NCBI GenBank assembly: GCA_014925825.1
Contig: JACGCK010000047.1
Coordinates: 237,260 to 301,259, forward strand
DNA length: 64,000 nt
Direction: 5' to 3'
From: Pholiota molesta
Lineage: Eukaryota > Basidiomycota > Agaricomycetes > Agaricales > Strophariaceae
Shown: piece by piece, positions 24,876 to 36,805 of the stretch
How positions within the stretch are numbered: the stretch's first letter is position 1
How the letters are laid out: every line of letters begins with the position of its first letter
Translations under genes and position numbers: made by a program
The notes under the pieces: model-generated
Told to the model about the DNA's origin: nothing
Databases searched by the model: none
What the model saw: only the letters and a program-made list of their open reading frames with translations

Positions 24876-27100
24876 ATGCACCTCAATCTCAGCAGCCTTA
24901 CCGCCCGCTTTTTTATCGTCTTCTCATATTTAAGGCAGGACACGAGTATACTCGCGAGTCTCGCGGATCCTTACTCGCGAGTATTGAAGTACTAAAATCT
25001 CATACTTGGATCCATACAAGTAGTTTCCCACGGATGACTCGGATCCGCGAGTATTTACTCACAAGTATTGGCAAGTATGCAAGTACTTGTTGCCTTACAA
25101 GTAGAGATGAGTACTTACAGGTAAACTTGCAAGTACTTGCAAAGAATCATGTATTAAATAAATTGTATAGACTTATAGAACTCTAAAAGTCCTTTCGAAC
25201 GATGCCAAGGTTGTATTTTTAGCATAAGAATTGACAAACTTATTGATAATTTGATTTAAGTAAGTACTTTGGGTGTCTAAAAACGCTTTTACCTGCAGTT
25301 CAAACGTTAACCGCCCGTACCTTTTGCAAACTTGCACATAAATAGAAGACATGTAGATCCACAGGATACAATTTAGACCTTAATATTTGAGCAACATTCG
25401 GCTGAGCTATAGTAGTATCTATGTTTTCTACTCTTTTTGACTACTTTAAAGATGCTTTGGCCTATGCTTCGTTTAATATAGCCATCGCCCTTTCGCAAAT
25501 TGGCGTACAGTTAGATATTTAGACTACCTTTTTAACAAGCATACGACCATAATATTTGGCTGAGAATTGATTGAGATATTACAAATTGCGCTCAACCACT
25601 GCATTGGCTAGTATTTTAGTTGTTTCTCACTCATTTCTCCACCGATTTTTGTCTTCTCTGAATAATACTACCCAAATATTACCATGTCAAATACTTCTCA
25701 GAGTCACAATTAGATAAAATTTAGCAATATAATTATTAGTGCCATAGAGAATTAAATATATCAATATCTACAAGTACTTGCACAAGTATTTGCTATCCCA
25801 GAAATCCATACTCGGATCCGGACATACCCGTGGGAACGAGTGATCCGGATCCGCGAGTCAGTATACTTGCAAGTATTCCCACGAGTTAACTCACAGGTAC
25901 CTGCAAGTAGACACTACTCGTGTCCAGCCTTACTCATATTTATGTTATGTGAACCAAGCGCGCGCGGGCGTTAACGGTACTTCTCCAGATAGCCATACCT
26001 CCGCACCTGCCCACACTCCCACTCCCGAGTATGACTACATTGTTGTTGGATCTGGACCCGGCGGAGGGCCACTTGCCGTGCTCCTCGCGCAGGCTGGTTA
26101 TTCTGTTCTTCTCATCGATGCTGGAGAGGACCACGGAGCAGATATCGTTGTCGAAGTCCCAGCCTTCCAAGGCGCAGCGTCGGAGTACACTCCCATTTCT
26201 TGGGAATTTTTCGTGCACCACTACGACAACCTTACCATCGCTCAACAGGACTCAAAGTTTACTTATAGGATGCCTGATGGACGCTTCTGGGTTGGTCCCA
26301 ATCCCCCTGCTGGCAGCGTTCCCCTTGGAATCCTCTACCCGCGAACCGGGACGCTAGGAGGATGCGCTGAACATAACGCGATGCTTTTAATATACCCTGC
26401 CGAGAGCGATTGGGACAACATAGCCACCATAACCGGAGACAATTCCTGGTGCGCTGAGAACATGCGCAAGTACTTCGTCAGATTCGAGAAGAATGAATAT
26501 CTCTCTCCAGAGACTTCCGCGAGCGCAGGCCACGGATTCGATGGCTGGCTCACTACCACGGTTGCCGACCCACACAATTTATACAACGATCCTACACTCC
26601 TTGGCATGCTGCACGGCGCCACGATCGCTCTTGGCAAAGTGACCAGCTTTTTCACTACCAAGCTAACCATCCCAAGCAATCTTGCTCAAGTCGTAGAGCT
26701 CGACCTAAACAACGATTCCAAGACCAGAGATACATCGACTGGTTTATACCAAATCCCACTCTCAGTCAACAATGCAACAAGAGCGCGGTCCAGCCATAGA
26801 CAACTCATGCTTGATACAGCGAACAACAAGGCGTTCAAGCTCAAGCTACAGCTCAACACTCTCGTCACTCACGTTATCTTCGACCATTCAAGCTCCACTC
26901 CTCGCGCCATTGGTGTCGAATATCAAACCGGCAGTCATCTCTATTGCGCGGATCCCAACGCAACCTCCGGTGTTGTGACTGGAGCAGGATCTTTCTTCGC
27001 CAAACGCGAAGTCATCATTTCCGGGGGCGTATTTAATACTCCACAGATACTCAAACTCTCTGGCATTGGCCCCAGCGCCGAGCTCAAGGAACATAACATT
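24876..27100 (+). pseudogene. GMC oxidoreductase, split by a transposon and truncated at the 3' end
   Basis: The ATG at 24876 opens a signal peptide (MHLNLSSLTARFFIVFSY) that is interrupted at 24930 by the element at 24931-25932. Reading resumes in the same frame at 25941, and if one copy of the 8-bp duplication is counted the frame is unbroken. The rest shows FAD-binding YDYIVVGSGPGGG, GMC signature 1 (GTLGGCAEHNAM) and signature 2 (GGVFNTPQILKLSGIG), ending at ELKEHNI near 27100. The roughly 200 C-terminal residues with the catalytic His pair are absent; 65 bp of unrelated sequence separates the break from the telomere-associated repeat at 27166. The family oxidises alcohols or sugars outside the cell and often supplies H2O2 in wood decay. 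No internal introns are needed, which is unusual for this family in basidiomycetes. It is inactive as it stands. Confidence 0.82.
24931..25932. mobile_element. Non-autonomous hAT-like element with 8-bp target duplication
   Basis: The 1002-bp element has 18-bp terminal inverted repeats, taaggcaggacacgagta on the left and its complement on the right with one mismatch (position 7). It is flanked by perfect 8-bp duplications ctcatatt at 24923-24930 and 25933-25940. An 8-bp duplication is the hallmark of hAT transposons. Both ends carry subterminal repeats of the kinds tactcgcgagt, gcggatcc and caagtacttgcaag, as hAT elements often do for transposase binding. The AT-rich interior has no meaningful open frame, so it depends on a transposase from elsewhere. 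Confidence 0.85.
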
Positions 27101-27165
27101 AGTAGTAGCTGTAAAGTAGTAGGTAGTTTTGGTCGGAAGAAATTTTTCAGTTTTGACCTAATAAT

Positions 27166-29158
27166 CTATCCATATTAAACCTGCATTCGACGTCAAATGC
27201 ACCCCCGAAATTTTCAACCCCGGCACAAACGCCCAGTTTTCATCCGATCACCCCCGTTTTTTTTTGTGCCGGGGCACACGCCCAGGCACACGCGGCACAC
27301 AAAAAAATTTCAGCGGCACACGTGACGGAAGGCTGAAATTTTCACTTGGCCCCCCTGTTTTAGGGGCCATTTTGATCCCACCTCTTCTCCTGCTCCCCCC
27401 CTTCCACTTTTCCAACACTTTCCGGTGGCTACAATCTCCTTAGGATGGGCACACAGGCACACGAACTTTCTGGGGGCACACATGCTGTAGCGCCTGCAAT
27501 ATGGGGGGGAGGAGGTGGGGGGGGGGGGGAGATGGGGACCACCACCCGGAGTCGAGTCGATGTCGTGTGCCCGGCTCGTGTCCGCCTCGCTGGTGGGCAC
27601 CTGTCCAAGGGATGACAAATTTTTTTCATTCGAGTCGATGCGAAGGGTACTGTTCATGGAATCGATGAGAAATTTTTTTTTACCTACCTGACGATTCGAC
27701 TCGTGGCACCTGTAGGAGGTGGGGGGGAGAGGGGACCACCACCCGGAGTCGAGTCGATGTGGTGTGCCCGGCTCGTGTCCGCCTCGCTAGCGGGCACCTG
27801 TCTAAGGGATGAAAATTTTTTTTTGGTTCGAGTCAATGCAAAGGGTACTTACTGTTATGGAATCGATGAGAAATTTTTTTTACCTACCTGACGATTCGAC
27901 TCGTGGCACCTGTAGGAGGTGGGGGGGAGAGGGGACCACCACCCGGAGTCGAGTCGATGTCGTGTGCCCGGCTCGTGTCGCCTCGCTAGCGGGCACCTGC
28001 AAGGGATGACAAAATTTTTTTTGGTTCGAGTCGATGCAAAGGGTACTGTGTTCATGGAATCGATGAGAAATTTTTTTTACCTACCTGACGATTCGACTCG
28101 TGGCACCTGTAGGAGGTGGGGGGGAGACGGGGACCACCACTCAGAGTCGAGTCGATGTCGTGTGCCCGGCTCGTGTCCGCCTCGCTGGTGGGCACCTGTC
28201 CAAGGGATGAAAATTGAATAAAAAATTTGGTTCGAGTCGATGCGAAGGGTACTGTTCACGGAATCGATGAGAAAAATTTTACCTACCTGACGATTCGACT
28301 CGTGGCGCCTGGACTTGTGTCTGTGTGCCCGGCTCGCAGTGGAATCGATATTTACCTGCCTGACTGTTCGACTCGTGAATGTGCCCGGCGCTTCGATGAA
28401 CAGAATCGATGAAATATCTTACTGCCTGACTGTTCGACTGATCGATGAAAATCTACCTGCGACTGTTCGCCGTGTGCCGTCCCAGACATGACTTGTTTCT
28501 GTGTGCCCGGCTCACAGTGGGGACTTGTCAAAATCTGTTCGCATCGATGAACAGAATCGATAAAAATATTTTACCTGCCTGACTGTCGACTCATGAATGT
28601 GCCCGGCGTTTCGATGAACAGAATCGATGAAAATATCTTACCTGCCTGACTGTTCGACTCAAGGCGTGTGCCCGGCTCCCAGCCATGACTCGTGAATGGG
28701 TGTGCCCAGCTCGCAGTGGTGAGTTGTGAGGGATAACTCGATGAACAGAATCAATGAAAATATTTTACCTGCCTGTTCGACTTGTGGGCCCCTGCTCCCA
28801 GGCACGAGTCGTGCCGATGGGACAGTGTGACTTGTCAATTAGCTTGTCTATCTAACCTGAGTGTGCACGACCCATTTTGCAATTCTGAATCCGCTCTGGC
28901 CCGGCTCCCATTATACAGGCTCTGCAAACTTACCCCTTTGCCCCTCTGTTTGCGTTCTGCTCCCAATCCCCCACCCCATCCTTTCCCGACTCCCATGTTT
29001 GCTAATATATACCATACTGTACCAGTATTTATCCTATATGTTCTCTTCCTCCCCCGGTGGCTGGTTTTGCATCTTGTCCTCGTACCTTTACCATCTCACC
29101 CGATGCTGTCGGTGGTGCCCTTCTCTTGTCTATTGTTTTGCTGACTCTCTCCTTGTAG
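27166..29158 (+). repeat. Telomere-associated repeat, copy A (upstream region of the helicase gene)
   Basis: This sequence is repeated at 60535-62271 with high identity and starts at the same base (ctatccatattaaacctg). It holds three near-identical units of about 195-200 bp starting near 27690, 27893 and 28086 (core gattcgactcgtggcacctg, gtgtgcccggctcgtgtcc) and a shorter variant near 28288, then decayed short units built on gaacagaatcgatgaaaat to about 28770. Poly-G, poly-C and poly-T runs are frequent. It leads directly into the helicase exon and probably holds its promoter. Open frames here are by-products of the repeats. Confidence 0.8.
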
Positions 29159-32100
29159 TTGCCCCACCTGTACTCTTGAATTTACAACCAAAAGAGCGTA
29201 TGACCTTCATGTCAAACGTTTTCATTTTCGTGAAGCACGTTTTTTGACTGAACCTGATGGTCAGTTTGGTGTTCCTCTTGCCATGTGTTGTCTCTCACCA
29301 CCCGGCCCAGGCCCCGTTGTTGTCAAATATCAACGCGAGCTTCCGAATGCGCTGTCGCACTGCGGTATCAATGGGTGTACCTTTGAGTTTAGGGGATTCC
29401 ACATTCAAAAAACTCACCTTGGCACGGTTCATGGTTTCCACGGCTTAGTGGTCAAAGTTCGCCTGTTCCCCCCGATGTTAACACATCCAGATGCCACACC
29501 TTCTCCGGCTGCGACACCCTCTCCGGATCCCGCGCCTGCTGCGCCTGCTGCCACTCCTGAGCCTGCCCCGGCTCCCGCCCCGCCTGGTCTGTCTCGACAG
29601 GGTTCGGTCCCACGCATCCACCCGGGCCCGCACCCTTATGCCCGGGTTGGTCCCCCTTCGCGCAGTAGCTCATTGACACTGGTGGGTGCTCCAGAGGGCC
29701 GCAGTAGCTCATTGACACCAGTGGATGCCCCAGAGGGCCCGCCTCCCAGCTCTCCCCAAGCCGTCCCCCTTGTCCCTCAGGTGTCGACCGCGAGTGAACA
29801 TGGCGGCCTTTCCCAGCCGGACCCTATCTTGTCTCCTTTGACGACCCACCACAGTCTGTTCTCGGATGTGGAAGAGGATGGACCGGACACGGTGGGTTCG
29901 CCTGGCTTTGAACCCCACCCAGACTTGGCTTCCTCGATCCCCACTGGGCTTGTCGAACCTCACCCGGACTTGGCTTCCTCTGTCCCCACCGAGCTTGTCC
30001 CAGAAGAAACGATTGAAACGCTGATGGCCCGGGCATCGTTGACCATTATTGCGCTGCCCCAACTGCGCATTTCCCCCATTCCTCAGTTCTTGGCCTGTGT
30101 CGAGTGCGAAGTGGGCATATCGCCGCTCACGGTTACGGACCATCCTCAAAAGAAGCATCACATTCCCCTCACGGCTCATGCTGCACGCGAGCTCAAGGCA
30201 TTTGTGCAAGGCCTGGCACTGGCCCAGGACTCCAGTGCTGTTCCAGTTCCCCCACCCAAGCAGGCGCCCATTCCTGGCTTGGCGGTACGCCAGGGTTTTG
30301 CGTGCGTGGACTGTGACTATTGTGGCACCAGTCCCGGGACGGTTCGCAACCATTATGCGTCGGCGCATACGACCCTGTCTCCTCTGGAGCCCAAGATGAA
30401 GTCGGCCATGGTTCAGGCCTATTTTTCCCAGCATCCAACCTACTTCCAGGTGGAGCCATCCTTGCATGACGTGGCCCCTACCGACCCGTTTGCCCTTTTC
30501 CTGAAGCAGATGGCTCCCCAAATTGAACAAGTGGCGACGATCCCGGCTGCGCACTCTGTCCACGAAATCCCTCCCCTTTTAAAAATCACCGGGTGGCATG
30601 TGCACCTGGCCCCTTTTATTGGCACCAAGAAAGGGGTGGAGGCACTGCGCGCCTTGGTGAAAATCCCAACCGCGACGGTGGGTCTGCCCTGGTTGGGCCA
30701 ACCGCTCGAACAGCTCATTGAGGTGTATATGCATGCCATTCGGGACCTGGCCATCAATGCCTCCATTGGTGTCCGCTGCATCTTGATGCAATGTCCACGG
30801 TACGTCGCCTCGTTCATGTGTGTGCCCGGCTCGGCTCACCGCTCTGTAGCACGGATCAGCACGCTGCACCATGGAAGCCGCTCGAGGTGGTTCAGACCAT
30901 TAAGCATTACCGGCTCCTGCTCCACTCGTGGACCCATGCCCTGCTTGCCACCCTCGAAGATGACTATGCAGGGAGCTATCACTTTACCCTGACCGAGGCG
31001 GACAAGGCGAACGCGGCTGCACTGAAAGCCATTCTTCAAAACAAGGACGCGCTCGCGGACGATGCGATTCCTGTCTTTCATCGGTTTATCAAAGCGATCC
31101 TGTATCCCCGCCCTGCACCCGCGAGCAACCACAGCAAGTGGGCGAACCCGTTTGAATGCCTGTTTGCGCTGCAAGCGCTTAGGGACGACGGCAACTTTGA
31201 GCAACCCAACCACCTCACCCAAAAGTTTGCACAGTTTGTGTACCATATTCGCGGCGCCATTCTCTATGAAGGCTACCTGCATGAACACGATTTTCCAAAC
31301 ACCTTTGAGTGCGCCCGGCTCCTTCTTTTTCTTGTCTGGCGTTCACTGACCCCTCCCTGGCAGAGCAGTGAAGCATGAGGCCATGCTCAACTTGGCGCCT
31401 GGCATCGATTCGCCTTACAACTCGTATGTGGATTACCAGCGCTTTATATCGGCGCTGGCGTACAATTCGCAGGCGCCGCCAACGACCCTGGTCAGTGAGG
31501 ATGGGATGGAGATTACGTACCGGGGCCATACCCTGTCCATCAGTGCTCTGCGTCATGGCCTTGCCCAGCTGGCGGACGAGATCGAGGAGGGTCTAGATCG
31601 TCTCAGCCTAGGTCAGTACACCCATGTCACCATCCCGGACGACGTCCCCGACGATTGGGTGGAAGACAAGCGCGGGTACAGCTGGATGACCAATGCCACG
31701 TTTACCAAGGAGAAATGGGTTCTGCTCAAGCACAAGATTCAGCACGAGCCAGGGTTCGCCATGGTCGTTGGCGACCAGTTTGCCTTCAACCCGACCCGGG
31801 CATGGAAGTTTCTCCACGACTGCGACGCGTTGAACAAGAAGTTGGCCGTCTTCACCTTTCTCACTGCGGGCCAGACACCTCGGGTGACGGAATTTGGGGA
31901 GCACAAGCATTCCAATTCGACCCGACCCCGTACCATTTTTCGTGATCAAGGGAACATCTGGTTTGTGACCCGGCGCACGAAAACGGAAAGCCAGCAAGGG
32001 CACGAGACCTTTCTGCCCATGCAGTGCTGTCCGCGCCTCAGCCGGTTCATTGAGCAGTACTTGCTCTTGATTCGTCCTGCCGAATGCGACATTGTCTTCC

Positions 32101-34929
32101 ATCTGCTCGGCGAAGAGGCATACCACATCTATGCGGAATACATGTGGACTCTGTCTGGAAAAGTCATCACTGCTGACCAGATGAGGGCTGAGATCGCCGG
32201 CTTCTTCCAGAAGTACTGTGGGGCAGAGTTGGGCGTACAGGAGTACCGCCAGATTTGCGTCGAGATTGGGCGTGTTTTCCTGGGCTCTGAGGCGGAAATC
32301 AAAGAGGAAGAGTTGGATGTGCTGGCTGCGCAAGCCGGGCACTCATCGCATATCGCCCGTCTCCATTATGCTGCTGAACAGGGCCACATTCCGGGCATGA
32401 CCTCTGACATGCTCCTTCGGTACCAGCGCGTCTCCCGCAACTGGCACGAAGTCTTGGGGTTCAAGCCAAACTGCCCGCCCATGCTGCCTCTGCGTGCGCG
32501 CACGCGGATCCAGAGCACCCTCGCGCCGGACCATGCCCCCACCGCAGTGGCGCCAGCTGCGGTTGACTTGACTGCGCTCACCCAGTCCCTCGTCGCCACG
32601 CTCACCCACCTGTTCCAACAATCCCATGTGTCTTTGAAAAAAGAAGTGCTGGAAGCGGTCGCCCAAGCGCTGGCGGTCCATCAGGTGTGTTACCCCCAAG
32701 GCCCACGTCTGACCGAACCGGGTGCCCCCCCCCAGCGCACCTTGGAGGCTCTGCGAGTGCCGCCTCCTCCACGCCAGCCTGCCAGCGCCCGTGCGCCGCC
32801 AGCACCGGTTCCTCCACGCCAGCCTGCCAGCGCCCGTGCGCCGCCAGCACCGGTTCCTCCACGCCAGCCTGCCAGCGCCCGTGCGCCGCCAGCACCGGTT
32901 CCTCCACGCCAGCCTGCCAGCGCGCGTGCCCTGCCAGCCCCGGTTCAGCCTGGCAGGGCCCGCCAGGGTCTCGACCCGTTACAGCTTGTGCTTCTGCGCC
33001 ACTTTGGGTCGGACTCCCCCCGCACCTTCAAGACACCCACCCAGAAGGAAGCGCTGGCGTTGGCGCTGGCCCGCCAGGAAAGCTTTGTGTATGTGAGTCC
33101 GACCGGGCAGGGCAAGAGTCTCATCTTTATGGGGCCGCCTCATGTCGAACCAGACTACCACACCTATGCGGTCATTCCCAACAAAGCGCTGTTGGACGAT
33201 CATGTTGAAAAGGCAGAGGCTGCGCAGCTTAGCGTGGGGCGCTGGACTGTGCAGACAGCGCAGAAGCACCAGGACCCGCATCAGCTTTATTTGCTGGCCA
33301 TGGAGAGCGCCGTGAATCCCAAGTTCGAAGAGTGCGTCCCCCCATTCATGCTCCAGCAGTGCACCGGCTCACCTGTTTTGATAGATTTTGCATCTTCCAT
33401 CGAGACAAAGCGGCGCGGATCGTCATCGATGAGGCGCATACGATCCTCACCAGTGCTCAGTTCCGCCAGCAGTGTAACCGGATGCACACCCTGATGGCCA
33501 TCCGCGTGCAGAAGATAGCGCTGACGGCTACCCTGCCTCAACGGCTGGAAGCCATCTTTCTGCAGACATTGGGCATGTCGCCCCAGACCCGCGTCCTCCG
33601 GGCGCCTTCGCATCAGCCGCATGTGAGTTATATCCGCATGCGTTATTCTGCCCGCACCGTCAACCAGATCGAGTTGGCCATGCGCGTTGCGGAAACGATG
33701 GAGGCCTTCATTGGCGACAAACGCACCGGCGTCTTTTTCTGTCCCACCAAAGACATCGCCAACACCCTCTCGGACGAGTTTGCACACTGTGTCTCCCATA
33801 GTGACATACCAACCGACATTCGCCGTGAGCACGAGAGCGACTGGAAAAAGGGTGATTCCCGCTGGATCGCCGCCACCACGGGCCTCATTCAGGGCATCGA
33901 CTCGCCCCGGGTCGGGGTCGCCATTTTTGTGGGCATCCCCTATGGCTTGGTCAATATCTATCAAGGTGCGGGGCGTACTGGCCGGGACGGCACCCCATCT
34001 TGGGCCATTGTGCTGGTCGATGACAACCCTCAGGCTATGGAACCCCACGACCGGGACGATTTGAACTGCTGTGCGGAAGCCGAGGCATGGCGCCTGGACG
34101 ACCACCACTGCCGGCGCGTTGCGTTTGGGCAGATGCTCGATGGCAAGGCGGTCACCTGCCTTGATCTGCCCGGGTGCCATTTCTGTGATCTCTGTGCGCC
34201 CGGCTCAGAGGTGATGGATGCTCTGCGCCCTCTGCTCGGGTCAGACGATTTTGTGATGAGGTCCCCGCCCGCCGTCGTCTCGCAGTCCAGCTCAGAGGAC
34301 TATGCTATGGACGCTTCTTTGGACATTGACTGGAACCAGGTGGTCGACAATCCACACCTCGGTATTCCTCCCCAGCCGTCTGTCGCTGTGCTGGCGGATG
34401 CGTTGATGACGGCAGAGGCCCGCCGGCTCAAGGAGGAGCAATTTGAGCAGCTCACGAACATGACCACCATGCTCTTGAACAATTGCCCCATTTGCTGGGC
34501 CTACACGGGTACCCTGGTCCCCAAGCACCCGCGAGGCCTCTTTCACAACTGTCGCCCGGCCAACTCGGGTTATGTCAATGGCATCATGGGCTGGTTGGCG
34601 TTCAAAAGAAGATCAACTTTTCGCGCCGCTATGAATACTGCTACCGATGCCACCTCCCTCAAGAGCCCACGGTCCCCAGCCATGGCCTGGTCGGTGGTGA
34701 CATCTGCGTGTTTGATGATTTTGTTGCGGTGCTCGTGTGGTATATTTGGATGGACCAGGCGTGGTGGGTCCGTGCCGTAGCCCACTTTCAGTTGGAACAC
34801 ATCCGGAACGATGACCAGCTCACGCGCTGGGTGAGCACCTGCACCCCGACCACTTACCATAACGGGATTCGGTTGCTCCTCTGGTTTTTGACGAGAAACA
34901 GCGCATGTAGTACCCCTATGTTTTTTTAA
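29159..34929 (+). CDS. Telomere-linked RecQ helicase with zinc fingers and tyrosine-recombinase-like domain
   Basis: Exons 29159-30799, 30850-31308, 31364-33331 and 33385-34929 give about 1870 residues; the start lies in an upstream exon I could not fix. Order of domains: a C2H2 finger (CPTCTLEF...HVKRFH, from 29160), a Pro-rich linker, two DUF3505-like fingers (CVECEVG...HH near 30095; CVDCDYCG...HYASAH near 30305), a tyrosine-recombinase-like domain (GQTPRVTEF near 31870, GHSSHIARLHYA near 32336), a 15-residue Pro-rich repeat, then a RecQ helicase with Walker A SPTGQGKS (33094), IVIDEAH (33421), ALTATLP and YQGAGRTGRDG (33960). A Cys-rich tail (CPICWAYTG, CYRCHLP) follows. Subtelomeric RecQ genes of this kind are known in fission yeast, Ustilago and Magnaporthe. 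One base appears missing near 34607-34611, where the frame shifts between WLAFK and KINFSRRYEYC. Confidence 0.85.
32766..32945 (+). repeat. 45-bp coding minisatellite in the helicase gene
   Basis: Four tandem 45-bp units (cctccacgccagcctgccag...) encode PPRQPASARAPPAPV. The first three are nearly identical and the last has diverged. They form a flexible linker between the recombinase-like and helicase domains. The near-identity of units suggests recent expansion. Confidence 0.85.
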
Positions 34930-34976
34930 CCCCGCTACTGTATAGCTACCCCCAAAATAAAGTTTGTCCATCTGGC

Positions 34977-34986
34977 CATAAAAAGG
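34977..34986 (+). promoter_or_regulatory. TATA-like box of the first small gene after the helicase
   Basis: CATAAAAAGG lies about 35 nt before the ATG at 35017. Confidence 0.35.
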
Positions 34987-35016
34987 GCCCACCTCTCTTG
35001 TCTGTGTTCCCCCACC

Positions 35017-36685
35017 ATGGAATCGTGGACGTTCTCACGTGAAGAGATTGCCAGTTTGAGTCCTGCTCTCTGGCAGGAGCTCCAACGCAAGGTGCGCCAG
35101 GGTAAGTGGCTGTGTCCTTTCCTTTAGGGTGATGTTGAACGGGTGTTCGGTCCACCAGCTCCCTGTAGGTGTCTGTGCGCTCCTCTGTTGCTTGCTGATT
35201 CCTCACGTCTGCACAGCCCGGGCCATGGCGCCACCTCCCGTACCGCAAGCACCGAATCCCCGTCGTGCGTCTCGCTCACTCACCCTCCCTTCCCGCCCTC
35301 ACCCTGCCTTTGACAGCTGCTGAACCCCTTTCAAAGGCGGTTCCCGCTGTTCCTGAGCCCCGCCGTCCGTCCCCATTCTTTTTGTGTTGCCCATGTCCCT
35401 CATCCTCTACGCACAGCCACCGCCTCCGGCAAGCGGGCCCGCATGGAGGACGTCGGGGTCGTCAAACGCGCCAAAGGTAAGGACACTCTGCTGGCTGCCC
35501 CGTCCTTGTTCACAGACGATGAGCAGAGTACCCGCAGGGTCATATCCTGCATCGTCCAACATCATCCCACCCGGATGAGGACATGGTTCCCGTCAAAGGT
35601 AAGCGGTTCCTGTTGCGCGCCACGCCTTGTTGACAGCCAGAGTCCCAGACGAGGCGATGGCCACAATGTCTGCCAAGCGGTCCGAGGCCAGTACCGTCCA
35701 AGGTAAGGGGGTTCTCCTTGTGGGCCATGCCTTGTTCAGAACATGTGTATGAGCAGAGTCCCCGCGCCCAACGTCACCCGAGCCAGACGAGGACATGGCC
35801 ATGACGACCGCCAAGCGGCCCCGCACCCACGACGAGCCCAGTACGGCTGTCAAACGCCACAGAGGTAAAGGCATCCTGGTGTCCTGCTTGGGCCACACGT
35901 TGTTCACAACATGTGTATGAGCAGAGTCCCCGCGCCCAACGTCACCCGAGCCAGACGAGGACATGGCCATGACGTCCGCCAAGCGGCCCCGCACCCACGA
36001 CGATGTCAAACGCCACAGAGGTAAAGGCATCCTGGTGTCCTGTTGTTGTTTGCTAACAGACTGGCTGTTAGGCGACCCTGACCAGGACAAGCGGACCGCC
36101 GTGGAGGAGGCGCCAGCCTTGGCACCCGAGCCAGACGAGGAGATGCCCTTTGACCACCCCAAGGCAAAAGTGGTCCTCTTGGAAGGGACGGATCGTTGCC
36201 TGCGCTGCCAGTCCTCCGAGCGTGATTGTGTTGTCCACGCCGCGGGTTATGCTGCATTGGAACCCTGGGCGGACCAGGTGCGCCATCATGGGGTGCGCAG
36301 CCGGCGCCCGCCCAACAGTACTTGCCAGAATTGCAAGAAGGCTGGCGCTGAGTTTTGCCACTTTGAGCCCACGGCGCGGATCTTGGGGCCTGGGTTCCTC
36401 CAACAGCATGCCAAAGACCCCAACGTGGTGTATCCCATCCCCGCCAAGGCGAAACCTGCCACGCCCGCGCCGGCCGCTTCAGAAAAGGACAAGGTGCCCA
36501 TGCCCGCGCCTGCATCTGCCCCCGGGTCGGCTCGCAAATCCACGAGCAAGGCATACGTCCCAACCGACCCGGAGTTGTTGGCGCGCATTGACGTTGCATT
36601 TCGAGGGGTTGCATATGCCTATACCCGTGTCGAACAGGGTGTGCGCCAGGTGTATGGCGATGTCGCAAGACGGTACTTAGCGTAG
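35017..36685 (+). CDS. Subtelomeric multi-exon protein with amplified exons and paired CxxC motifs
   Basis: I place nine exons: 35017-35101, 35217-35264, 35317-35364, 35417-35476, 35527-35598, 35637-35702, 35757-35864, 35925-36020 and 36060 (or 36072)-36685, about 402 residues. Every internal intron is phase 1, so exons can be added or lost without frame change. Exons 5-8 are repeats of one module (core PDEDMAMT-AKRPRTHD); exon-intron units 7 and 8 are nearly identical at the DNA level. The last exon carries CLRCQSSERDC and, 40 residues on, RRPPNSTCQNCKKAGAEFC, a probable zinc-binding pair shared with the gene at 37395. Basic KRPR motifs suggest nuclear entry. Function is unknown; it is the first of five small genes after the helicase. 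Confidence 0.65.
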
Positions 36686-36805
36686 ATTATTGTCATGTAT
36701 TTGCACACCCCCCCCCTGCTAAATCGGGTAATTTTTTTCTGACCCCTCTTGGGCATTTGTTTAAAGCGGACATTCTGCATTCCATGCAATCCATCCCCCT
36801 CTCCC

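Noticed and set aside
27700..28412. Short open frames in the telomere-associated repeat
   Set aside because: They translate the 195-200-bp repeat unit in several frames and are copied at 60.9-61.4 kb.
29709..30563. 284-codon minus-strand open frame inside the helicase gene
   Set aside because: Antisense shadow of the zinc-finger exon.
34600..34620. Programmed minus-one ribosomal frameshift
   Set aside because: The sequence around the A run does not form a canonical X-XXY-YYZ heptamer in the zero frame; a lost base is simpler.
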